A stretch of 64,000 nt of DNA from Streptomyces yatensis (GCF_018069625.1 NZ_CP072941.1:7192001-7256000); one strand, 5' to 3'. Positions 15,823 through 26,277 are shown, numbered from the stretch's first letter. The notes: a model not told the origin generated them from the letters alone. Translations and numbers: made by a program.

Positions 15823-16605
15823 ATGGGACCGATCGTTCCACCCCTCGTTCCACCGTATGAGACCGTCGGCGACGGGCCGCACCATGTGATGGCGGTGCAC
15901 GGCTGGTTCTCGGACCGTGCCGCGTACGCCGCGATGCTGCCGCATGTCGACCGGCGCGGATTCACCTATGTTCTGCCCGATCTGCGCGGCTACGGCGAGG
16001 CGCGCGACATCCCCGGCGCGTACACCACCGGCGAGGCCGGGCAGGATCTGCTCGCGCTCGCCGATCACCTCGGCTGGGAGCGGTTCTCGCTCGTCGGCCA
16101 CTCGATGGGCGGGGCCGTCGTCCAGCGCGTCCTGGCGGCCGCCCCGCAGCGGGTCCGCCGGCTGGTCGGGGTCGCGCCGGTGCCGGCCAGCGGAGTGCCG
16201 ATGGAGGGCGAGCAGTGGCAGCTGTTCGCGGCCGCCGCCGACCACCCGGAGAATCGACGGACCATCATCGACCTGACCACCGGCGGTCGTCACCCGGCCG
16301 CCTGGCTGGACCTGATGGTGCGCCACTCACTGGAGCACAGCGAGCCCAAGGCGCTCCGCGCCTGGCTCGACTCGTGGGCGCTGGAGGACTTCCACGAGGA
16401 CATAGCCGGCGCCCAGGTGCCGGTCCGGATCGTGGTCGGCGCCCACGATCCGGCGCTCACGGCGGAGGTGATGCGGCAGACCTGGCTGCGCTGGTACGTC
16501 AACGCCGAGCTGGTGGAGCTGGAGTATGCCGGGCACTACCCCGCCGACGAGACTCCACAGGAACTGGTGCGGGCGGTGGAGGACTTCATCACGGCCGACG
16601 CGTAG
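15823..16605 (+). CDS. alpha/beta hydrolase
   Basis: A 260-residue alpha/beta-hydrolase. HHVMAVHGWFSDRAAYAAML holds the oxyanion HGW; SLVGHSMGGAVVQ has the nucleophile Ser in GHSMGG; IVVGAHDPALT carries the acid Asp; YAGHYPADE the catalytic His. The triad is complete. Start ATG 15823 has GGAGG five bases upstream. Likely a cytoplasmic esterase, haloperoxidase-like or lactonase enzyme. Its 3' end overlaps the convergent transglycosylase gene by 17 bp, so antisense interference is possible. Confidence 0.9.
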   Translation: MGPIVPPLVPPYETVGDGPHHVMAVHGWFSDRAAYAAMLPHVDRRGFTYVLPDLRGYGEARDIPGAYTTGEAGQDLLALADHLGWERFSLVGHSMGGAVVQRVLAAAPQRVRRLVGVAPVPASGVPMEGEQWQLFAAAADHPENRRTIIDLTTGGRHPAAWLDLMVRHSLEHSEPKALRAWLDSWALEDFHEDIAGAQVPVRIVVGAHDPALTAEVMRQTWLRWYVNAELVELEYAGHYPADETPQELVRAVEDFITADA

Positions 16606-17299
16606 CCGGCGGTGAGTCGCCGGGGGCGGTCGCGGACGGATCGGTGGAGGGCGAGGTGGAGGACGAGGTGGAGGACGAGCCGGACGGCGAGGCGGAGGCA
16701 CTGCTGGTGTGCTTCGCCTCGCTCCGCTGGTACTTCTCCTCGCTCTCCCGGTACTTGGGCAGCAGGTCGTTCAAGATCTTGTCGACGTAGTCCTGCGTCT
16801 CCAGGATCTTCGGGATGCCGCGGGCCCGAAGCACCGCGTTCGGCCCCGCGTTGTACGCCGCGAGCGCGAGCCGGGTCGCCCCGAGCGTGGTCTTGCCGCC
16901 CGGGACCACCTTGACCACCTCGTACAGATGGCACATGTAGCGGGCCTGCGAGGGGATGGCGTCGCGGGGCTCCCAGACATTGGCCTTGCCGTCGCCGTCG
17001 CCGTCCTGGCCCCATTCCTTCCAGGTGACCGGGGAGAACTGCGAAATGCCCTGGGCGTGCCCGGAGTCCGCGTCCGGACGCCAGCCGCTCTCCGCGTCGA
17101 TCTGGGCGGCCAGCAGCGGCACGCTCAGCGGGGTGCAGGCCCGCACCGCCGCCTCCACGACGGGGCGCCGGGCCTCGGGGACCACCGGAAGCTCCGGTTC
17201 CGAGGGCGCGGTGAGATGCCGTACGACGAGCACCGCGGCGACGACCAGTGCGAGCCCGGCGACGAACGCCGCGGCCAGCCCGGCGGCGCGGGTCAGCAT
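16589..17299 (-). CDS. lytic transglycosylase-like protein (SLT domain)
   Basis: A 236-residue membrane-anchored protein. One TM segment (AAGLAAAFVAGLALVVAAVL) is followed by an SLT/goose-lysozyme-like domain at ~45-180: LLAAQIDAESGWRPDADSGH with the catalytic Glu, AQGISQFSPVTWKEWG, ARYMCHLYEVV and LALAAYNAGPNAVL. The last ~45 residues are a Ser/Thr/Pro linker. It probably cleaves peptidoglycan outside the membrane. Start ATG 17299. Confidence 0.9.
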   Translation of the reverse strand: MLTRAAGLAAAFVAGLALVVAAVLVVRHLTAPSEPELPVVPEARRPVVEAAVRACTPLSVPLLAAQIDAESGWRPDADSGHAQGISQFSPVTWKEWGQDGDGDGKANVWEPRDAIPSQARYMCHLYEVVKVVPGGKTTLGATRLALAAYNAGPNAVLRARGIPKILETQDYVDKILNDLLPKYRESEEKYQRSEAKHTSSASASPSGSSSTSSSTSPSTDPSATAPGDSPPATRRP

Positions 17300-17383
17300 G
17301 CCAGAGGCGGTACGGAAGGGGTACGCATGCAGGGACGGTAGCGGGTCTCGCGGGCCGATCCGTAATCGGTCGCCGACACGGCC

Positions 17384-18109
17384 CTATCGCGCCTGGTGGA
17401 CCGGGGGCAGGGGCTGCCCGGCGGGTGCCGCGGGGAGCGGTCCGGCCGCGTTGGCGCCCGGACGCTTCATCACATACGCCGCGCCGGAGCCCGCCGCGAA
17501 GAGCGCGAGCACCGAGACCGCCGTGCCGAGCCAGGTGGCGCCCAGCCACTGGCCGCCGATATAGCCGAGGGCCACGCTGTACGCCGCCCAGGCGAGCCCG
17601 GCCACCGCGGACCACGGCAGGAATTCCTTCACCCGCCGGTGGGCCGCGCCCGCGCTCAGGCTGACGACCGAGCGCCCCGCGGGCGCGAAGCGGGCTATCA
17701 CCACGAGCGGACCGCCCCCGCGCACCAGCGCGGTGCCCAACTTCTCCTGTGCGGAGGTGAGTCGGCGGGAACGGGCGATGGCGCGATCGAGCCGGTCGCT
17801 GCCGCGCCAGGCCAGCCGGTAGGCGACCATGTCCCCGAGGACGGAGGCGGTCGCGGCGCACAGCATCAGCCCGAACATGGCGGGAAAGTCGGCGGCACCG
17901 GCCTGGCGCACCACGCCGACGGCGTCGACGGTGGTGCCGGCGGCCGCGGTGGCGGCGGTGATGACCAGAACTCCGCTGGGCAGGACGGGCAGAAAGACAT
18001 CGAGCAGGACGGACGCCCCGATCACCGCATAGATCCATGGGGTGTTGGTCAGCGACCCCAGATGTTCCAACAACGTTCTACTCCCGATCCCGGTCCCCCC
18101 GCTGCGCAT
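17384..18109 (-). CDS. DedA family membrane protein
   Basis: A 241-residue SNARE-associated/DedA protein. Hydrophobic helices include IYAVIGASVLLDVFLPVLPS, and the family motif appears as FAPAGRSVVSLSAGAAHRRV followed by FLPWSAVAGLAWAAYSVALG. DedA proteins are undecaprenyl-phosphate or phospholipid translocases or flippases that maintain the envelope; here the usual acidic residue before the Pro-rich re-entrant loop is Asp in LLDVFLPVLP. Start ATG 18109. Weak context with the neighbouring transglycosylase on the same strand. Confidence 0.88.
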   Translation of the reverse strand: MRSGGTGIGSRTLLEHLGSLTNTPWIYAVIGASVLLDVFLPVLPSGVLVITAATAAAGTTVDAVGVVRQAGAADFPAMFGLMLCAATASVLGDMVAYRLAWRGSDRLDRAIARSRRLTSAQEKLGTALVRGGGPLVVIARFAPAGRSVVSLSAGAAHRRVKEFLPWSAVAGLAWAAYSVALGYIGGQWLGATWLGTAVSVLALFAAGSGAAYVMKRPGANAAGPLPAAPAGQPLPPVHQAR

Positions 18110-18206
18110 GTCGCCGGGAAGCGGCAGGCGTCAGCCTGTAACAGCCATACAGCGTACGCCTGTGACTGACGAGGATAACGGTAAGGGGCGTCATGAGGTT
18201 GTTCGA

Positions 18207-18245
18207 ATCACGCCATGCAGGGCGTTCGACCCTGCATGGCGTGAT
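18207..18245 (-). terminator. 16-bp perfect hairpin downstream of doxX-like gene
   Basis: Stem ATCACGCCATGCAGGG/CCCTGCATGGCGTGAT with loop CGTTCGA, 46 bp beyond the DoxX stop and upstream of dedA. Probably terminates the DoxX transcript. The loop-side GTTCGAATC resembles a tRNA T-loop, but no tRNA can be folded. Confidence 0.65.
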
Positions 18246-18290
18246 CGGTCAGGTGATGCTGGATGTCGGTCGAATGCGGAGAAGTGACGC

Positions 18291-18773
18291 CTATCCGACA
18301 GTCGACGGTTCGCGTTGCGTTTCGGGCGCCGCCTCGTTCGCGCGGGCCGAGCCGAATATCCGGTCCAGCGCCCAGGGGCCGGGGCCGGTGAAGACGATCA
18401 GCAGCAGCGCCCAGCAGAACATCGCGGCCGCCTCGCCGCCGTTCTGAATGGGCCACAGCTTCTCGGGCTGGTGCTCATGGAAGTACGCGTAGGCCATCGA
18501 GCCCGAGGAGATGAACGCCGCGGTGCGGCTGCCGACGCCGAGCATCACGAGGGCGCCGCCGACGAGCTGGATCACCGCCGCGTACCAGCCCGGCCAGGTG
18601 CCGGCCTCGACGGTCTTGCCGGTGCCCATCATGCCGCCGAACCAGCCGAGCAGCGACGAGGCGCCGTGGCAGAAGAAGAGCAGTCCGACGACGATGCGGA
18701 AGAGGGAGAGAACGTACGGCCTGGCGCCATCGAGCGCCTCGCCGAGGGTGCGGGGGGTGGGGGAAGAAGGCAT
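18291..18773 (-). CDS. DoxX family membrane protein
   Basis: A 160-residue four-helix membrane protein: YVLSLFRIVVGLLFFCHGAS, WYAAVIQLVGGALVMLGVGS, AAFISSGSMAYAYFHEHQPE, AAAMFCWALLLIVFTGPGPW. The motif FxxHGxxKL/FG appears as FFCHGASSLLGWFGG. DoxX proteins take part in thiosulphate/quinone redox or oxidative-stress complexes (mycobacterial DoxX with SodA), but the function in Streptomyces is unclear. A possible iron box precedes it. Confidence 0.9.
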   Translation of the reverse strand: MPSSPTPRTLGEALDGARPYVLSLFRIVVGLLFFCHGASSLLGWFGGMMGTGKTVEAGTWPGWYAAVIQLVGGALVMLGVGSRTAAFISSGSMAYAYFHEHQPEKLWPIQNGGEAAAMFCWALLLIVFTGPGPWALDRIFGSARANEAAPETQREPSTVG

Positions 18774-18822
18774 GGGAGGGGAGCTCCTTGCTCCTGGGGA
18801 CAGGGAACAGCGGAACGCCAGG

Positions 18823-18841
18823 TTAGGTTCCCCTCACCTTT
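18823..18841 (-). promoter_or_regulatory. possible iron box (DmdR/IdeR type)
   Basis: TTAGGTTCCCCTCACCTTT matches the TTAGGTTAGGCTAACCTAA consensus at 13 of 19 positions, with both outer arms (TTAGGT and CACCT) intact. It is 50-68 bp upstream of the DoxX start. A candidate for iron repression, not a firm call. Confidence 0.4.
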
Positions 18842-18912
18842 TGTTGCAAGTTCAAGTTCATGCCAATGTCGGTGCCCGGGCGCCCTCTTCAAGGCGCCCC
18901 AAAAGCCGCTCT

Positions 18913-20949
18913 TCAGAGCCCCGCCGCGCACATCGGGACACCTTCCTGCAGGGTCTCTCCCGTATGTGCCACGCGCAGCGCCGCGCGTGCTACCGCGTCC
19001 GTGTCGCAGAGGGTGACGGAGTTCACGCCCGGCCGCGCGCCCGCGGCCGTCACCCAGTGGACCCCCTCGGTCGGCACCCCGATGGCGAACCGCCGCGGAT
19101 GCGGGCGGCCGTGGGCGTCGACCAGCCGGTAGGGGGCGGTGGTGACATCGAGGCCGCCGGTCTCGTAGCCCTCCACCCGATGCGGACGGCCCTGCCCGGT
19201 CTCCAGCAGATGGATCAGCAACTCATCGGCGGTCCGGCGCACATCCGGCTCCGGCAGCCGCGCCTCGATCAGGGTCGTGGCCACCACCGGCGGACCCGGC
19301 ACCTCGGCCGACCGGGCGGCGAAACCGGCGCCTTCGGCTCCCGTGTCCGGGCTTTCCAAGGTCACTTCGAGCCGTGGGCCCAGGACCTCCAGGACGCCCG
19401 CATCGATCAGCGCGGCCATCTCCTCGATCCGGCGGCGCGGCGGGCCGATCGAGAGAAAGGCGTTCAGCGGGGTGTACCAGCGGTCCAGATGGGCCCGGCG
19501 GGACGCCCCCGTCAGCCCGCCGTGGTCGACGATCTGCCGCACCTCGTTGCGGAGGTCGCGCAGCACGTCGAGGGCCGCCTTGACCGGGCCCTCGACATTG
19601 CCCAGCCGGGCGTGCGCCACATCCTGGTGGGCGTAGGTCAGCAGCCACCGCCGGAACTCGTCACGCCCCGTGAACCGGCGTCCGCGATACGGCTGGGAGA
19701 CCGCGTCCCACGACCAGCGCTCCGCGTCCGGTATGCCGTACGCCGTGAGCACGGCGGCCTCTTCGGGGCTGCCGTGCCCGGTGGCCAAAAAGTGACTCCT
19801 GAAGCGTGCTGAGGTGTGCGGGGCGGGGGCGCCGGGCTCGGTCCCGGAGCCTTCCGGGGCCGCCGGGGCGCGGGTGTCGGGTGCGCGGAGGGCCAGCAGC
19901 GCCTCGTAGTAGACCGTCTCGGCCTCCTTGGCGACCAATGGCCATATCTCGGCGAGGAAGTCCGGCGGATCGCCGGAGTCCGCGCGCTTGCGGAAGTGGC
20001 CGAGCACATCGGGGGTCAGCAGCAGCGGGGTGTGCCGCCCGCACGGCCCCTTCGCGTTGTCGCCCCGCGCGTGGTACGGGATGCCGCGCCGCGACCCCGC
20101 GTACAGCCGTGGCTCGCGCCCCGAGGGCCGGTAGACCAGACCGCCGCGCGGATGCGGTGCGAAGGTGCCGCCCCGGCCCGCCGTCAGCAGCGCCATATGG
20201 TCGAAGAAGTTGAGGCCGAGACCGCGCAGCAGCACCGGTTCGCCCGGCGCGATGGGCGACAAGTCGACATCGGCGGGGTTGGCGGGCGGGTAGTAGCGCA
20301 GCCCGTGCCGCTCCGCGTGCGCCGCGTGCCGCCGCTCCGTGGCGTCGCCGGCCGCCGGCAGATGACCCTGCGCCAGGACGACCGCGCGCAGCCCCTCCAG
20401 GCGGCTGCCGTCGTCCAGCGTCAGCACCTGCTCGCCGTCGGCCCGCTCCTCCAGCCGTACGGCGCGGGCCCGGTGCGTCCGGACGGTCACGGTCTCCGGC
20501 GCGCCCCGCACCACCTCGCCGAACACCCACTCCAGATAGCGGCCGTAGAGCGCGCGGCTGGGATAGTCGTCCGGGCCGAGACCGGGCGCAAGACCGCGCG
20601 CCGCGACCCATTCGTACAGACTCGGCCCGGTCCGCACCGGTCCGCCGCATTCGACGCTGGCGTCGGTGAACAGGGTCACCTGCGAGGCCACGGTGTTCAT
20701 CAGCAACTCGGCCGGCTGGGCGGTGCGCCACACCCGTCCCGCACCGGGCGGCGAGGGGTCCACCAGGTGCACCGTCAGCGGGGTGCCGGGCGCCAGTTCC
20801 GGGGCCGAGGCGCACAGGCGCTCCAGCACGCTGGTGCCGCGCGGCCCGGCGCCGACGACGGCTATCGCGTGAGGGTCTCCGGCCAAGGTCGTGTCTCCCG
20901 GGGCAGATGTGACGCAGGATGCGCGCCCATCATGCCGCTCGCTCCACAC
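18913..20949 (-). CDS. FAD/NAD(P)-binding protein (NAD_binding_9 type)
   Basis: A 678-residue protein. HAIAVVGAGPRGTSVLERLC is a Rossmann dinucleotide motif of the class found in large actinobacterial FAD/NAD(P)-binding proteins; VHLVDPSPPGAGRVWRTAQP and ELLMNTVASQVTLFTD follow, then RAVVLAQGHLPA (NAD(P)-side motif) and LLRGLGLNFFDHMALLTAGR. The protein resembles ornithine/lysine N-hydroxylase-like flavoproteins but is longer and has no proven reaction. The start is unclear: GTG 20949 gives ~28 residues before the Rossmann strand, and the true start may be further in. No partner gene is obvious. Confidence 0.82.
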   Translation of the reverse strand: MWSERHDGRASCVTSAPGDTTLAGDPHAIAVVGAGPRGTSVLERLCASAPELAPGTPLTVHLVDPSPPGAGRVWRTAQPAELLMNTVASQVTLFTDASVECGGPVRTGPSLYEWVAARGLAPGLGPDDYPSRALYGRYLEWVFGEVVRGAPETVTVRTHRARAVRLEERADGEQVLTLDDGSRLEGLRAVVLAQGHLPAAGDATERRHAAHAERHGLRYYPPANPADVDLSPIAPGEPVLLRGLGLNFFDHMALLTAGRGGTFAPHPRGGLVYRPSGREPRLYAGSRRGIPYHARGDNAKGPCGRHTPLLLTPDVLGHFRKRADSGDPPDFLAEIWPLVAKEAETVYYEALLALRAPDTRAPAAPEGSGTEPGAPAPHTSARFRSHFLATGHGSPEEAAVLTAYGIPDAERWSWDAVSQPYRGRRFTGRDEFRRWLLTYAHQDVAHARLGNVEGPVKAALDVLRDLRNEVRQIVDHGGLTGASRRAHLDRWYTPLNAFLSIGPPRRRIEEMAALIDAGVLEVLGPRLEVTLESPDTGAEGAGFAARSAEVPGPPVVATTLIEARLPEPDVRRTADELLIHLLETGQGRPHRVEGYETGGLDVTTAPYRLVDAHGRPHPRRFAIGVPTEGVHWVTAAGARPGVNSVTLCDTDAVARAALRVAHTGETLQEGVPMCAAGL

Positions 20950-21052
20950 GAATCGACCCGGTCTCCGGAACGTACGGCTCCGTTGTGGCCTGTATCACGT
21001 GACGTACGGCGCGGAACGGTATCCAAGGGACCCGAGGGACCCGAGGACCCGA

Positions 21053-22813
<1,761 letters not shown>

Positions 22814-22942
22814 CCGGACCTCCTCCGTCGTTCTCTGATGTGCTCGTCATGCGTACGGTACGGAACGACGGAGGAGGTGCGGCGTTCCACCCGGCGGAGT
22901 GCCGGTTGGCAGGCCGATCGGTAGGCCGGTCGGTACGCCGTC

Positions 22943-23611
22943 TCAGCAGCCGTTGAGGATGCCGCTGAGCGCGGACTTCTCGGCCGAGTCGAGGCTGAGT
23001 TTGTACGTGTACTTCACCGAGACCCACATGCGGGCGTACATGCAGTGGTAGGCGGTCCGGGGCGGCAGCCACTCGCCGGGGTCCTGGTCGCTCTTGGACT
23101 GGTTGACGTTGTCCGTCACGGCGATGAGCTGGGAGTGCGTCAGGTCGTTGGCGAAGGCCTGGCGCTGGGCGGTGGTCCAGCTGTTGGCGCCGGACTTCCA
23201 CGCCTCGGCGAGCGGGACCATGTGGTCGATGTCCACGTCGGAGGAGGCGGTCCAGGTCTCGCCGTCGTACTCGGAGTACCAGGAGCCGCTGGTGGCCGCG
23301 CAGCTGGAGTTGGTCTGCACGTTGGTGCCGTCGCGCTTGAGGACCTCCTCGCGGGTGTCGCAGGAGCCGCTCTGGGTGATCCAGTGGGGGAACTTGTCGC
23401 GGCTGTAACCGTCGGTGGAGCCCTCGGCCTTGACGGTCAGCGAGGCCAGCTGGGTGCGGGCGGTGGCGGCGCTCGGCGGGGTGGGCGGGGAGGCCTGGGC
23501 GGTGGGCCCGCTCATGACGATCGTGCCCAGCAGGGCGACGAACCCGCTGAAGACGGAGGCGCGACGCGCGTAGACGCGGCGGCGAGTGGGATGACGGTGC
23601 ATGTCTGACAT
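22943..23611 (-). CDS. secreted HNH endonuclease
   Basis: A 222-residue exported nuclease. The signal peptide (RRRVYARRASVFSGFVALLG then TIVMSGPTAQAS) precedes a domain with SDVDIDHMVPLAEAWKSGAN, the DxDHxVPL core of this DUF1524/HNH family, and TDNVNQSKSDQDPGEWLPP with the Asn and Asp of the third element. Six cysteines, e.g. SGSCDTREEV, SSCAATS, YHCMYARM and the terminal NGC, suggest disulphides. Start ATG 23611 has GGGAG well spaced. Likely degrades extracellular nucleic acid. Confidence 0.92.
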   Translation of the reverse strand: MSDMHRHPTRRRVYARRASVFSGFVALLGTIVMSGPTAQASPPTPPSAATARTQLASLTVKAEGSTDGYSRDKFPHWITQSGSCDTREEVLKRDGTNVQTNSSCAATSGSWYSEYDGETWTASSDVDIDHMVPLAEAWKSGANSWTTAQRQAFANDLTHSQLIAVTDNVNQSKSDQDPGEWLPPRTAYHCMYARMWVSVKYTYKLSLDSAEKSALSGILNGC

Positions 23612-24317
23612 GCGAACTCCCTTGAGGGTGGGGGGTCGTTGGCCGCTGGTGCCCGGCCATGCTTGCGACGCCGGGTTTCCGTGGGGTGGGCGCCAGGTAA
23701 CAGAGTGACGACGCGGTCATGTCAACGCAAGGGGTTCCAGGGGGTGGTTGGGGCCAGGTATGCGATCCGGCGTGGCGGTCGCGCGCCGCGCGTTGGCCGC
23801 GTGGTGGCCGCGTCGTGGCCGCGTGGTGCGTGCGCCCGCCCGCGCGGTGGTGGGTGTTTGCCGCCGGTCAACGCGGTGGGCGGGGTGGGTGCTTGCCGCG
23901 TTGCTGTCGGCCGCTGTCGGCGGTTGTGGACCGCCGTCGGCCGTTGTCGCCCGCCGTCGCCCGCCTCGGCATCGCGGCGCGCGCCTGCGCGCTGCGGTGC
24001 GCGCTGCGGCGAGGCGTGGGGGCGGGACTCGCGTCGGGGCGGGACTCGGGTCGGGGCGGGACTCGGGTCGAGGCGGGACTCGCGTCGGGCCGCCGGACCG
24101 GGCGCCCGACGCGAGATCGTCCGCCCGGCGGCCCCGGACTGTGGGGCTGGTCACACTCCCGGCGGCTTCGGCGGGAGGCCGTCGGGCGGCGCCTCATCCG
24201 TGTCGCCAGGCGCGGGGCGGCTGTTCGTGCTGATCACGAGCTGATCGCGGAGGACGCGGTGGGGGTGGGGCCGGTGGCCCGGGCGGTGGACGTGCTGGAG
24301 GTCTCCCGTATCCTTGT
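23612..24317. other. 706-bp region without a gene, repeat-rich
   Basis: No open frame here has a plausible product; the long plus-strand frame is Arg/Ala/Gly low complexity. The sequence is made of degenerate repeats: GGCCGCGTGGTG-type near 23800, GTCGGCCGTTGTCG-type near 23900, and a clear 17-bp tandem array at 24020. The left end has the HNH gene promoter. Possibly an old eroded gene. Confidence 0.6.
24020..24087. repeat. 17-bp tandem repeat, four copies
   Basis: Four head-to-tail copies of GGGCGGGACTCGGGTCG, with GCG for GGG in copies 1 and 4 and A for the first G in copy 4. No promoter or coding role is evident. Confidence 0.85.
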
Positions 24318-24460
24318 CGGCAGCAGAAGGGGAGTAGCTCCTCGCCGGACCGTCGACATACTGCCCGCCCTCGAGGTGCGGGCCGGCGCCCGGAGCGTAC
24401 GGAACCACCGCGTGACGCGGAGGCCGTGCGCCAGCGAGACCTTCGGCCGCAGTGTCCGAC
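24318..24460 (+). ncRNA. yybP-ykoY manganese riboswitch
   Basis: The leader of the UPF0016 gene has the conserved blocks in order: AGAAGGGGAGTAGCTCCTCG (24326-), GTCGACATACTGCC (24353-), and, ~80 bases on, GAGACCTTCGGCCGCAG (24436-). These are the two Mn-binding loop strands of the yybP-ykoY class (Rfam RF00080). This class senses Mn2+ and is commonly linked to UPF0016, TerC and MntP exporters. In the plus-strand RNA, Mn2+ should turn on the exporter. About 70 bp separate the aptamer from the GTG start. Confidence 0.88.
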
Positions 24461-24528
24461 GCTGCCGTGCCGAAGCGATCCCTCCCCGGGGCCCTTGGGT
24501 GCGGCCCGATCTACGAGGTATCCATTCC

Positions 24529-25110
24529 GTGTTCAGCATCACCGTCGCCGCCGTGGTCTTCGGCGTCGTCTTCCTCGCCGAACTTCCCGACAAGACCGCC
24601 CTGGCCGGGCTGATGCTCGGCACCCGCTACCGCGCCTCGTACGTCTTCGTCGGCGTGGCCGCGGCCTTCGCCCTTCACGTCGGGCTCGCCATCGCGGCGG
24701 GCAGTGTGCTCACCCTGCTGCCGCACCGGCTGCTGCAGGCGATCGTGGGGGTCCTCTTCCTCGGCGGAGCGGCGATGCTGCTCCTGAAGAAGGACGACGG
24801 GGAGGAGGAGGTCCGCAAGCCCGCCGACCAGAGCTTCTGGAAGGTGTCCGGCGCGGGCTTCATGCTGATCCTGGTCGCCGAGTTCGGCGATCTGACCCAG
24901 ATCATGACCGCCAACCTCGCCGCCCGCTACGACGACCCGCTGTCGGTGGGCGTGGGCGCGGTGCTGGCGCTGTGGGCCGTCGCGGGCCTTGGCATCGTGG
25001 GCGGCCGCACCCTGATGCGGTACGTACCGCTCCGGCTGATCACGAAGATCGCGGCGCTGGTGATGCTGGCGCTGGGCGGATTCAGCCTGTACGAGGCCAT
25101 CGCGGGCTGA
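24529..25110 (+). CDS. UPF0016/GDT1-family Mn2+ (or Ca2+) exporter
   Basis: A 193-residue six-helix membrane protein with two repeats of the family signature E-x-G/P-D-K/L-T: VVFLAELPDKTALAGL (residues ~14-28) and LVAEFGDLTQIMTA (~126-139), placed to line a cation path. The longer upstream frame is not coding; GTG 24529 begins exactly before the first helix (VFSITVAAVVFGVVFLAEL). The yybP-ykoY aptamer directly upstream argues for Mn2+ export. Start context has no strong Shine-Dalgarno (ATCTACGAGG is ~10 bases upstream). Confidence 0.92.
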   Translation: MFSITVAAVVFGVVFLAELPDKTALAGLMLGTRYRASYVFVGVAAAFALHVGLAIAAGSVLTLLPHRLLQAIVGVLFLGGAAMLLLKKDDGEEEVRKPADQSFWKVSGAGFMLILVAEFGDLTQIMTANLAARYDDPLSVGVGAVLALWAVAGLGIVGGRTLMRYVPLRLITKIAALVMLALGGFSLYEAIAG

Positions 25111-25152
25111 GCGGGCGGCGGGCCCGGGCGCGTCCGAGTCGCGCGTCCGAGC

Positions 25153-25174
25153 GCCCCGGGGGCGCCCCCGGGGC
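25153..25174 (+). terminator. palindromic hairpin after the exporter gene
   Basis: GCCCCGGGGGC directly followed by GCCCCCGGGGC, a 22-bp perfect palindrome 43 bp past the stop. It should form a strong hairpin and end the riboswitch-exporter transcript. Confidence 0.65.
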
Positions 25175-25469
25175 ACCCGGGCGGGCGGCGGCGGCGCGGC
25201 GCTGCGTCCGCGGTGCTGAGCCCGGGAAGCCGGGCGCGTGGGTCGAGGCTCAGCCCGAGGACTCGCGGTGTGTGGGGGTGTGAGTTCCGGCGCTCGGTCC
25301 GAGATGCCGGGCCCTGCGGGCGCGACGCTCAGCCCAAGACGTCCGCGGATCGTGGGGGCAATGGGGGTAAGGGCCCGAGGCGTGCAGGGGGCGAGAGGCG
25401 TGGCGTGGCACTCAGCCGGAGACGTGCAGCCGCGTCCGAGGCGTCCAGGGGCGAGGCGTGGCGCGGCAC
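25175..25469. repeat. degenerate copies of the 3' end of the HAD gene
   Basis: Downstream of the HAD phosphatase stop, the segment 25382-25434 repeats 25442-25492, including the stop codon (TCA at 25412 and 25470 on the plus strand) and the last codons (LHVSG versus LHISG). More degenerate copies (CTCAGCCCGAGGACTCGCGG near 25252; CTCAGCCCAAGACGTCCGCG near 25328) lie further away. No separate gene is seen. Confidence 0.75.
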
Positions 25470-26120
25470 TCAGCCGGAGATGTGCAGCCGCAGCGTGCCG
25501 TCGGCCAGTGCCTCGACCCCCACCTGCTCCAGGTCCCGCACATGGGCGTCCGGGGCGTGCGCCGCGGCGCGCGGTCCGACGCCGACGACCCGCATCCCGG
25601 CCGCCCGGCCCGCCGCGATGCCGACCTCCGAGTCCTCGAAGACGACACAGTCCGCGGGGGCGAAGCCCAGCTCGGCCGCGCCCTTGAGGAAGCCCTCCGG
25701 GTCCGGCTTGCTCGCCCCGACGCACTCCGCGGTGACCCGCACCTCCGGCATCGTGAGCCCGGCGGCGCCCATCCGCGCTCCGGCGAGCCCCTTGTCGGCG
25801 GAGGTCACCAGGGCGTGCGGAAGACCGGCCAGCGAGGCCATGAAGGCGGGCGCGCCGGGCACCGGTACGACGCCGTCGAGATCCGTGGTCTCCCACTCCA
25901 GCATCCGCTGGTTGTCGGCCAGGTTCTGCTCGACCGGCCGATCGGGGAGGAGCACCGCCATCGTCGCGTGGCCCTGCCGCCCGTGGACGATCCCGAGCAC
26001 GCTCTCCGCGTCCAGCCCCTGCTCGGCCGCCCACCGCCGCCAGCAGCGTTCGACGACGGCGTCGGAGTTGACCAGGGTGCCGTCCATGTCGAGGAGGAGT
26101 GCGCGGGCGGTGAGCGACAT
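25470..26120 (-). CDS. HAD superfamily phosphatase (beta-phosphoglucomutase-like)
   Basis: A 216-residue HAD hydrolase. ALLLDMDGTLVNSDAVVERC has the nucleophile DxDGT; PHALVTSADKGLA holds motif II Thr/Ser; ECVGASKPDPEGF motif III Lys; DCVVFEDSEVGIAAGRAAGM motif IV with the ED pair. The small helical cap between motifs I and II is that of sugar-phosphate phosphatases (RVPVQ-like, PDRPVEQNLADNQRMLEWET). Likely dephosphorylates a sugar or polyol phosphate. Start ATG 26120 has AGGAG six bases upstream; longer frames are shadows. Confidence 0.93.
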   Translation of the reverse strand: MSLTARALLLDMDGTLVNSDAVVERCWRRWAAEQGLDAESVLGIVHGRQGHATMAVLLPDRPVEQNLADNQRMLEWETTDLDGVVPVPGAPAFMASLAGLPHALVTSADKGLAGARMGAAGLTMPEVRVTAECVGASKPDPEGFLKGAAELGFAPADCVVFEDSEVGIAAGRAAGMRVVGVGPRAAAHAPDAHVRDLEQVGVEALADGTLRLHISG

Positions 26121-26277
26121 CGGGACTCCTGGGCGCGAGCGCGGAAAGAGGCACAGCGGTAAGGAACACAAGCGGCTCCGCCCGCCGGTCAGGGGAAGCG
26201 GGCGGAACCACTTTGTTCCTTCACGATACAAAGCCTGGCCCGGATGCGCCAGGGGGGGGTGCCCCCACGGCTCGTCT

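Noticed and set aside
18195..18245. tRNA gene or attachment-site remnant suggested by GTTCGAATC
   Set aside because: The T-loop-like string is part of a simple 16-bp inverted repeat, and no acceptor, D or anticodon arm can be built around it.
23719..24528. Long N-terminal extension of the UPF0016 exporter
   Set aside because: It would pass through the yybP-ykoY aptamer and repetitive sequence; the protein family begins at the GTG 24529 region.
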